Below, piece by piece: positions 25,516 through 31,656 of a stretch of DNA of 64,000 nucleotides. Location of the stretch: contig NZ_LOPU01000018.1 in NCBI RefSeq assembly GCF_001469955.1, forward strand, positions 560,001-624,000, in the 5' to 3' direction. This DNA comes from Haloprofundus marisrubri (lineage in GTDB: Archaea; Halobacteriota; Halobacteria; Halobacteriales; Haloferacaceae). The position numbers and the translations under genes were made by a program. Each line of letters opens with the position of its first letter. Position 1 is the first letter of the stretch. The notes below the pieces were generated by a model, which did not search any database, had not been told where the DNA came from, and worked only from the letters and a program-made list of their open reading frames with translations.

Positions 25516-25525
25516 ACCAGGTAAC
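25516..25525. promoter_or_regulatory. Operator arm, right (ACCAGGTAAC)
   Basis: Inverted copy of 25464-25473; overlaps the expected transcription start of the HxlR gene and ends 4 bases before its ATG, a position that would allow autorepression. Confidence 0.5.
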
Positions 25526-25529
25526 ACCG

Positions 25530-25892
25530 ATGTCATCCAACCTCGACCCCGAGAAGCCGTTGGCAGTCTGTCCGGTCATCGACTCGCTCGAACAGATAGG
25601 GTCGCAGTGGCGACTCATCGTGCTGCACGACCTGCAGGACGGCGAGAAGCGGTTCAACGAACTGAAGCGTTCGACCGACGCGAGTTCGCGCACCCTCTCG
25701 CGCGTGCTCGACGACCTCCGGAAGATGGGTTTCGTCGACCGGCGACTGGAGGAGGATGCACCGGTGGCGACGTACTACAGCCTCACGCCGAAAGGTCGCT
25801 CGCTCTGTCCCGTCTTCGAGGAGATAGAGTCGTGGGCCGACGAGTGGCTCGCCGCCGACGCCGAGTCGCCGGTCGAGTCGCCGCCGCAGTGA
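25530..25892 (+). CDS. HxlR family winged-helix regulator
   Basis: 120 residues. AVCPVIDSLEQIGSQWRLIVLHDLQDGEKRFNELKRSTDASSRTLSRVLDDLRKMGFVDR is the HxlR/MarR-like winged helix. The Cys at residue 13 stands where redox- or electrophile-sensing HxlR/YodB-type proteins have their reactive Cys. Divergently placed from the VOC-flavin reductase operon, which is the classic layout for a local repressor. Inverted repeats bracket its own promoter. The short spacer to the DUF429 gene (28 bases) suggests read-through. Confidence 0.9.
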   Translation: MSSNLDPEKPLAVCPVIDSLEQIGSQWRLIVLHDLQDGEKRFNELKRSTDASSRTLSRVLDDLRKMGFVDRRLEEDAPVATYYSLTPKGRSLCPVFEEIESWADEWLAADAESPVESPPQ

Positions 25893-25920
25893 GTTCTGTC
25901 GCAAGCACGGAGTCGAACCG

Positions 25921-26625
25921 ATGACGGTCGTCGGTGTCGACGGCTGTCCGGCCGGATGGGTCGCGGCGACGCGGGACGAAGACGCCTACACGCTCGACGT
26001 ACACGAGGATTTTTCCACGGTTGTCGCCGCCGCCACCGATGCGGACGCGAGTCGCCTGCTCGTCGACATCCCCATCGGCCTGCCCGAAGACGGCCGCCGA
26101 CGCTGTGACGAACTCGCCCGAGAACGACTCGGCTCGCGGGCGTCGACGGTCTTTTTCGCGCCCTGTCGAGCGGTGTTGGACGCCGAGAGCCACGCGCAGG
26201 CGAGCGACGTGAACCGAGAACGGACGGGTTACGGACTGTCGATTCAGGCGTGGAACTTGGTGCCGAAGATACGTGAGGTGGACGCGGTGCTCCGCGCTGA
26301 CGAGAACGCCCGCCGTCTCGTGCGTGAGGCACACCCGGAACTGGCGTTTCGCGCGTTGGCCGGCGGCGACCCGGTCGAAGCCTCGAAATCGTCCGCCGAG
26401 GGACGAGAGCGACGACGAGAACTGCTCGCCGCGACGACCTCGTCGGCGGACGCGGCGTACGAGCGGACCATCTCGCGGACGCTTCGCAAACACGTCGCCC
26501 GCGACGACGTTCTCGACGCGCTCTCGCTCGCCGCCGTCGCGTCCGAATCGCTCTCGACGATTCCGCCCGACCCGCCGCGTGACGCGGTCGGTCTTCCGAT
26601 GAGTATCGTCGGCGGGCCTGTATGA
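25921..26625 (+). CDS. DUF429 protein (predicted RNase H-like fold)
   Basis: 234 residues. Begins TVVGVDGCPAGWVAATRD, with RLLVDIPIGLPEDGRRRCDELARERLG near 45, FFAPCRAVL near 80 and DVLDALSLAAVASESL near 195. The Asp in GVDGC, the Asp in LVDIPIG and the late Asp in DDVLDA are spaced like RNase H-type catalytic acids. Members are described as predicted nucleases of unknown role. Start ATG 25921, 28 bases after the HxlR gene on the same strand. Confidence 0.8.
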   Translation: MTVVGVDGCPAGWVAATRDEDAYTLDVHEDFSTVVAAATDADASRLLVDIPIGLPEDGRRRCDELARERLGSRASTVFFAPCRAVLDAESHAQASDVNRERTGYGLSIQAWNLVPKIREVDAVLRADENARRLVREAHPELAFRALAGGDPVEASKSSAEGRERRRELLAATTSSADAAYERTISRTLRKHVARDDVLDALSLAAVASESLSTIPPDPPRDAVGLPMSIVGGPV

Positions 26626-26884
26626 CATTGTTTCTCTATATCGGCAACTAAGCTGTCAAACGGGTAGTCGAATAGAGAATATAACCACATACACATACTA
26701 CAATGTCGATTGTGCAAAGTTTCTTAACTACAAACCGAGTCCGTCGAAACGGCGCGAAAGTCCTGTGCCAATCGCGTGAGTCATCGACCAGTGCTGTCGT
26801 GTCGGCCGCCGCACCGATACGGCCTCTCGCGCCGCCGTCCCGTTTTCTCGACACGTCCAAATTCCCCCGCTCCTAACCGCAGGT
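26626..26884. other. AT-rich spacer with a weak inverted repeat
   Basis: No supported gene on either strand. TTCTCTAT (26632-26639) and ATAGAGAA (26672-26679) form 8-bp inverted arms 32 bases apart, and the following 60 bases are AT-rich for this genome. The box CCAAATTCC at about 26855-26863 is the likely promoter of the gene at 26885. Confidence 0.35.
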
Positions 26885-27316
26885 ATGTACACGGGTAAAA
26901 CCGAGAAGCCGTGTTGTCTCTGCGGGGAGAAAGACACCGTCACCCGACTGGACCTGCCGCCGCGAGCGGTGACGCTGATGCGCAACAGCGACCCCATCGC
27001 GTGGCGCGACATCGTCGGTGAGGTGTCGATTCACTTCTGTGGCTCGGACTGGGAGACGGTCGTCGACCTCGTGTCGAATCTCGGAATGAGTCCGCTCTCA
27101 CGCTGTAACGTCGCCTACGCGTCGTTCGACCTCCGCGAAGATTTCGAGGCGCTGTTGAACGCGACCCGTGACGAACCCGACCAGACCGAGACGGAGCGCC
27201 GACTCCTCGACAAGAGCGCTCGCGCCCTCGAAGACGACGACGCCGAACAGCGGGCGGTCGTCGAGGCGAAAGTGGTCCGGTGGGCGCTCGAAGACCTCGG
27301 TGTCGCCCCGTCGTGA
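26885..27316 (+). CDS. Hypothetical protein with N-terminal Cys cluster
   Basis: 143 residues. PCCLCGEKDTV at residues 9-19 and HFCGSDWE near 50 could form a small zinc-binding site (CxxC plus His/Cys). The second half is helical and charged (LLNATRDEPDQTETERRLLDKSARALEDDDAEQRAVVEAKVVRWALEDLG). I do not recognise the family. ATG 26885 lies about 26 bases after an AT-rich box. Stands alone, same strand as the response regulator downstream. Confidence 0.6.
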   Translation: MYTGKTEKPCCLCGEKDTVTRLDLPPRAVTLMRNSDPIAWRDIVGEVSIHFCGSDWETVVDLVSNLGMSPLSRCNVAYASFDLREDFEALLNATRDEPDQTETERRLLDKSARALEDDDAEQRAVVEAKVVRWALEDLGVAPS

Positions 27317-27446
27317 GGCGACGGAGGAAGCTTTCAGGAACCGGCCGCCCTCGGTGTCTGACGATATTGTCAGTATCTGTGACTGTGATGTATTACCAAA
27401 CTATTAACATGCTGGAAAGAACAGAGTGGACAAAGAGAGGCGTACC

Positions 27447-28004
27447 ATGGACCACACCGTACTCGTCGTCGACGACGACCCAGACATCGCACGCGGACAC
27501 GCCGCGCGCCTTCGAGACCGCTATCGGGTGTTGACCGCAACCAGCGGCGCTGAGGCGCTCGACCTCGCCGACGAAGCGGACGCAGTGCTGCTCGACCGGC
27601 GAATGCCGGGGATGTCGGGCGACGAGGTGCTTACCGCGCTGTACGAACGGAACAACCCGCCACAGGTGGCGATGGTCACCGCCGTCGACCCTACCACCGA
27701 CGTCGCGGAGATGCCGTTCGACGAGTACCTCATCAAACCCGTCCGCCGCGACGACCTGTTCGCGGCCGTCGAGAGTCTGTTGGCGCGTGCGACGTACGAC
27801 TCACAACTTCAGGAGTTCTTCGCCGTCGCCTCGAAAGTCGCGCTGTTGGAGACCGAACACAGTGTCCACCAACTCGAATCGGACTCGAACTACAAGCTCC
27901 TGAAGCGTCGACTGACGACGCTTCGCAAACAGACGACAGACCAGTTAGACGAACTCGGGTCGGAGAGCTACGCCGTCGCCATCGGTCCGGGCGACGCCTC
28001 CTAG
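27447..28004 (+). CDS. Response regulator with HalX domain
   Basis: 185 residues. The receiver domain starts HTVLVVDDDPDIARGH; phosphoacceptor Asp50 in AVLLDRRMPGMSGDE, Thr78 and Lys97 (EYLIKPVRR) complete the switch residues. The C-terminal 60 residues are the helical HalX domain (SKVALLETEHSVHQLESDSNYKLLKRRLTTL), found after receivers in haloarchaea. There is no DNA-binding domain, so output is probably by protein contact. GTG 27426 is a less likely upstream start. Convergent with a soluble histidine kinase gene that is its natural candidate partner. Confidence 0.92.
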   Translation: MDHTVLVVDDDPDIARGHAARLRDRYRVLTATSGAEALDLADEADAVLLDRRMPGMSGDEVLTALYERNNPPQVAMVTAVDPTTDVAEMPFDEYLIKPVRRDDLFAAVESLLARATYDSQLQEFFAVASKVALLETEHSVHQLESDSNYKLLKRRLTTLRKQTTDQLDELGSESYAVAIGPGDAS

Positions 28005-28102
28005 AACGCTCAGTTCTCGTTTTTCTCGTGTTCCGATTGCTCTCGATTGTCGAGTAGCAGACAGCTCGGCTCTGTGGTGAAGAATCCGACTCGCTCCGCT
28101 TG

Positions 28103-29065
28103 TCACTCCGTCCGGACGTCGAGCGTCGCACCGGGGTCGTTGTACGCGGTGACGGTCCAGCCGTGTGCGTCGGCGATGCGCGCGACGATGCCGAGTCCCG
28201 CGCCGGAGCCGTTGCCAGTGGTGTGGCCCCACTCGAACAGTCGTGCGTCCTCGGGGAATCCGGGCCCGTCGTCCGCCACGGCGAACCCGTGCGGCGTCGT
28301 CTCGACGCTGACGGTCACGTCGTGGCCGCCGTGTCGGACGGCGTTTCTGAACGCGTTCTCGAACAGCAGCACCAGTAGCAGTGGGTCCGCCTCCATGGAG
28401 CGGTTCGACGAGACGACGAGGTTCGCATCGGTCGCGTCGACGCGCTCCCACGCGTCGGCCACGACGGATTCGAGTTCGAGCGTCTCCGGCGTGGCGTCGC
28501 CGCGGCCGACGGCCTCGGCTTCCTCGGCCAACGCTTGGAGGCGGGTAAGCACGCGGTCCAACTGGGCGGCGCTCGCCTCGTCGGTGAGCGAGTCCGCCGC
28601 GAAGTCGAGTTTCATCAACTGGTTGCCGAGTTCGTGGCCGAGCGTCGACCCGTACGCGTCGACGGAATCGGTCGTCTTCGACTGCGGAACGTCGCCGGCG
28701 GCCGAGTCGAGCAGCGCCCGCCGGACCCGTGTCGTCGCGTGCGTCACGTCCGCTGGAACCTGCTCGACGGCCGGCGGGAGTGCGGCCGTCTCGTCGCTCA
28801 CGAACAGTCCGAGTGCCGTCGTTCGTCTGCGCGCGAGCGAGAAAACCTCCGATGGTGGCGTCAGAAGCGACCCGCCCGCGACGACGACAAAACAGTCGAC
28901 AGGGCCGTCGTCGAGCGTCGCGAGTGCCGACGGTTCGTCGCTGACGTGCGTGGCCGTGACGGCGGATTCACCGAGTGCCTCGACGAGTTCACGGGTGAAC
29001 TCGCCGTGTCCGAGGACGACGACTCGGCGTCGGTCGGCCCCGGTCTGTGCGAGCGGCACTGTCAT
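28103..29065 (-). CDS. Soluble histidine kinase with a receiver-like domain lacking the phosphoacceptor
   Basis: 320 residues, no membrane segment. Residues about 13-95 look like a degenerate receiver (RRVVVLGHGEFTRELVEALG...VDCFVVVAGG), with no Asp at the end of strand 3. His144 in STLGHELGNQLMKLDF is the likely phosphorylated His; the box is atypical. The ATPase domain has the N-box LLFENAFRNAVRHGG, G1 VADDGPGFPED and G2 NGSGAGLGIVARIADAHGW. The TATA-like GATATATC at 29089-29096 is 27 bases before the ATG. Probable partner: the HalX regulator next door. Confidence 0.82.
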   Translation of the reverse strand: MTVPLAQTGADRRRVVVLGHGEFTRELVEALGESAVTATHVSDEPSALATLDDGPVDCFVVVAGGSLLTPPSEVFSLARRRTTALGLFVSDETAALPPAVEQVPADVTHATTRVRRALLDSAAGDVPQSKTTDSVDAYGSTLGHELGNQLMKLDFAADSLTDEASAAQLDRVLTRLQALAEEAEAVGRGDATPETLELESVVADAWERVDATDANLVVSSNRSMEADPLLLVLLFENAFRNAVRHGGHDVTVSVETTPHGFAVADDGPGFPEDARLFEWGHTTGNGSGAGLGIVARIADAHGWTVTAYNDPGATLDVRTE

Positions 29066-29088
29066 CTATCGTGACGTTACGCTCAGGG

Positions 29089-29127
29089 GATATATCTCTT
29101 GTCACTGAGGCGAACCAAATCATTTAG
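29089..29127. promoter_or_regulatory. Divergent TATA-like boxes for the kinase and DICT genes
   Basis: GATATATC (29089-29096, minus strand, kinase) and CATTTAG (29121-29127, plus strand, DICT gene), each centred 27 bases from its ATG. Both genes should give leaderless mRNAs. Confidence 0.55.
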
Positions 29128-29150
29128 TCCCCGAAAGAGTACGGACGGGT

Positions 29151-29855
29151 ATGTCATTGGGAGCAGTGATAAACGGCGTCGAAAGCCGTGAGAAGACGTT
29201 GACGGTGTTCGACCCGCCGTCGGCGTCCGTCGTCGAGGAACTAAAGGAGTACTTCGCCTCCCAGCGGGTCAGTATCCGGGAAGGAAGCGCCTCGGGTGGT
29301 CCCGACGGGTTCGCGGTGTTGAGCGAGAACGACAACGTCCTCACCGCCGTCGATTTACGGTCGTTGACCGTGCCGCTACGCCGGAAAATCGGCGAACGAA
29401 CCGGGTTCAGCCGACTGCTCGAACACCTCGATGGAACGACGTTCGCGTCGTACGATATCGGTCAGATGGTCGCGGCGTCGCGGGAGATAGAAGACCGCGC
29501 GTGGCGTGCGAAAGTCGGCACACTCCACGCCGGATTCCAGCGTGTCGACGCGTTCGAGGCCCAATCGAAAGTGTACACGCAACTCGGAAAGACGGACCTC
29601 GACATCCACGCGTACGCTGCACCGACCGGCGAGTTCGAGGATATTCCCGGCGTCACATCTCACATCGTCGATACCGACGAGATTGCGAACTCGTGGTTCG
29701 TCGTCTACGACGGTGGGGGCGCCGCGAGCGACAAGTGCGCCCTGTTGGCCGAAGAACGCGGCAACCAGAAGTTCTACGGCCTCTGGACCTACGACCCGGA
29801 TATCGTCGATTCGATACTGAGCCATCTCGGCGCGCAGTACGCCGCGCCAACGTAG
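29151..29855 (+). CDS. DICT sensory domain protein
   Basis: 234 residues. The sequence from LTVFDPPSASVVEELKEYFASQ through VDLRSLTVPLRRKIGE to the C-terminal FVVYDGGGAASDKCALLAEERGNQKFYGLWTYDPDIVDSI matches the DICT domain (diguanylate cyclase and two-component associated), proposed to sense light or redox together with other signalling modules. No output domain is attached. Divergent from the histidine kinase gene, so it may act in the same signalling unit. Confidence 0.8.
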   Translation: MSLGAVINGVESREKTLTVFDPPSASVVEELKEYFASQRVSIREGSASGGPDGFAVLSENDNVLTAVDLRSLTVPLRRKIGERTGFSRLLEHLDGTTFASYDIGQMVAASREIEDRAWRAKVGTLHAGFQRVDAFEAQSKVYTQLGKTDLDIHAYAAPTGEFEDIPGVTSHIVDTDEIANSWFVVYDGGGAASDKCALLAEERGNQKFYGLWTYDPDIVDSILSHLGAQYAAPT

Positions 29856-30121
29856 AAGCCAATCTGTTTTGGCCGCTCCCGACTGCTTCCCCATCTTCTC
29901 CCGGATTTTCGGTTCACAGCGACCACCGACCCAATTTGTTTCGGTCCGCTAGTCCGCCTGTCAGCGGTCCGGCGAATCGATATGTAGTTTGTAGAAATTT
30001 ACAACAACTTATGTAGGAGCGGTGTATACCGTTGGGTGAAGCCAGTCGACTATCCAGAGTCGACACCGACCGAATCGCCCGGCATCGGTCGGCAGTCGTC
30101 GTCCGGGCAACACTCCACAAT
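29856..30121. other. Regulatory spacer before the CARDB-RND-TrmB operon
   Basis: 266 bases without a supported gene. Contains the near-palindrome at 29989-30004, a TATA-like CTTATGTA at 30008-30015 and then about 80 bases of predicted leader, which is long for this genome. An in-frame extension of the CARDB gene reaches TTG 30032 but would place a polar stretch before the signal peptide. Confidence 0.5.
29989..30004. promoter_or_regulatory. Operator candidate of the CARDB-RND-TrmB operon
   Basis: TTGTAGAAATTTACAA, 16 bases with 14 symmetric positions, ending 3 bases before the TATA-like box at 30008-30015. This is where a dimeric regulator would interfere with TFB/TBP binding; the TrmB protein encoded by the third gene is the obvious candidate. 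Confidence 0.5.
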
Positions 30122-31654
30122 ATGCGCAGAAAGGCACTTAGCGTACTTCTCGTTCTTGCATTGCTCACCACACCGGCGACGGTGTCGGCCATCGAAGACC
30201 CACGGTTCGAGGTGTACGTCCCCGAACCGACACTCACGCCGGGCCAGCAGTCGAACCTCTCGGTTCAACTCGTCAACGACGCCCAAGACGTCGACGAGCA
30301 GGTCCGCAACGCTCGCAACGTCAAAGCGACGCTGAAGTCGGGCGGCACCCCCATCTCGGTTCGTTCCGGCACGCGCCTCGTCGGCACGATGCAGGACGGC
30401 CAACCGGCGAACCTGAACTTCCAAATCGGCGTACCCAACGACATCGAGTCGGGTACGTACGACCTCGACCTCGAACTCACGTACGAGTACGACAACGACG
30501 AGCGAACCACCGAAACCGTCGACGTGACCGTCCGCGTCGACGACCGCGCGCGATTCGTCGTCACGAACGTCGAGACCGACGCACCCGCTGGCGGCAGCGG
30601 AACGATGAACGTCACGATGCGGAACGTCGGCGAGAGTCTCGCCCGCAACGCCTCGGTGTCGGTACAGACGACGAGTCCCGACATCCGTTTCGGCGAGAGC
30701 GAGTCGTCGAGTCGCTTCGTCGAACGCTGGGAGACCGGTGAGACCCGGACGCTGCAGTACGACATCACTGTCGCAAGCAACGCGAACCCCGAACCGTACA
30801 CGATGCGCGCGACCACCTCCTACGAGAACGCGAACGGTGAGAGCGCCGAATCTTCGCCGGTCTCCTTCGGCGTGACGCCGTTGGGCGAACAGACCTTCGA
30901 GTTGGAGAACGTCGACGGCTCGTTGTACGTCGGCGAGGAAGGCTCGTTGTCGGGCGAACTCGTCAACACCGGCGAGACGACCGCCCGCAACGTCGTTCTC
31001 GTCTTCGAGAGCCAGAACTCGAACGTCAACCCCGTCGAGACCGAGTACGCTATCGGCACGCTCGAACCCGGCGAACGCGCCGAGTTCGACTTCTCGACGG
31101 AAGTGACCGACAGCGCCGCCGCCGGCCCGCGTCAGTTCTCCTTGGAGGCACAGTACCGCACCGGTGACGGCAGCCAACAGACGAGCGACCCCCTCGACGT
31201 GCAGGTCGACATCGGCGAACAGCGCGACGAGTTCGACCTCCGCGGCATCAACACGACGTTCGCAGCGGGCGAGAGCGGTGAACTCGTCGTCGAAGTGACG
31301 AACAACCGCGAGGAACCGGTCCGCGAAGTGTCGGCAAAAATCTTCCCCGATGCGCCGGTGTCGGCCGACAGCAGCGAAGCGTACGTCGACGAAATCGCCC
31401 CCGGTGAGAGCGCCGAACTCGTCTTCGGCGTCAGCGTCGGCGGCGACGCACTGGCGAAAACCTACCCCGTCCAGATGGACTTCCGCTACGAGGATAGCTC
31501 CGGACAGAGCCAGCTTTCGGACACGTACCAAGTGCCCGTCGACGTCACGGAACAGGAGGGCGGTGACGTTCCGCTGACGCTCATCGGCATCGGTGCCGTC
31601 GCCCTCATCGGCGTCGGAGCGGTACTGTACCGCCGACGTAGCGGCGGCATCTGA
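30122..31654 (+). CDS. Surface protein with CARDB/NEW1-like repeats and C-terminal anchor
   Basis: 510 residues. Signal peptide MRRKALSVLLVLALLTTPATVSA, then an N-terminal beta domain and three similar units of about 90-110 residues beginning FVVTNVETDAPAGGSG, FELENVDGSLYVGEEG and FDLRGINTTFAAGESG, each with the N-x-G/N pattern of CARDB-like folds (NVGESLARN, NTGETTARN, NNREEPVRE). It ends with one helix, PLTLIGIGAVALIGVGAVLY, and RRRSGG inside. Exported and membrane-held. The next gene starts 2 bases after the stop, so it probably serves the exporter as an extracellular subunit. Confidence 0.85.
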   Translation: MRRKALSVLLVLALLTTPATVSAIEDPRFEVYVPEPTLTPGQQSNLSVQLVNDAQDVDEQVRNARNVKATLKSGGTPISVRSGTRLVGTMQDGQPANLNFQIGVPNDIESGTYDLDLELTYEYDNDERTTETVDVTVRVDDRARFVVTNVETDAPAGGSGTMNVTMRNVGESLARNASVSVQTTSPDIRFGESESSSRFVERWETGETRTLQYDITVASNANPEPYTMRATTSYENANGESAESSPVSFGVTPLGEQTFELENVDGSLYVGEEGSLSGELVNTGETTARNVVLVFESQNSNVNPVETEYAIGTLEPGERAEFDFSTEVTDSAAAGPRQFSLEAQYRTGDGSQQTSDPLDVQVDIGEQRDEFDLRGINTTFAAGESGELVVEVTNNREEPVREVSAKIFPDAPVSADSSEAYVDEIAPGESAELVFGVSVGGDALAKTYPVQMDFRYEDSSGQSQLSDTYQVPVDVTEQEGGDVPLTLIGIGAVALIGVGAVLYRRRSGGI

Positions 31655-31656
31655 GA

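Noticed and set aside
30032-30121. In-frame upstream extension of the CARDB gene from TTG 30032
   Set aside because: It would put 30 polar residues before a well-formed signal peptide that starts exactly at ATG 30122.
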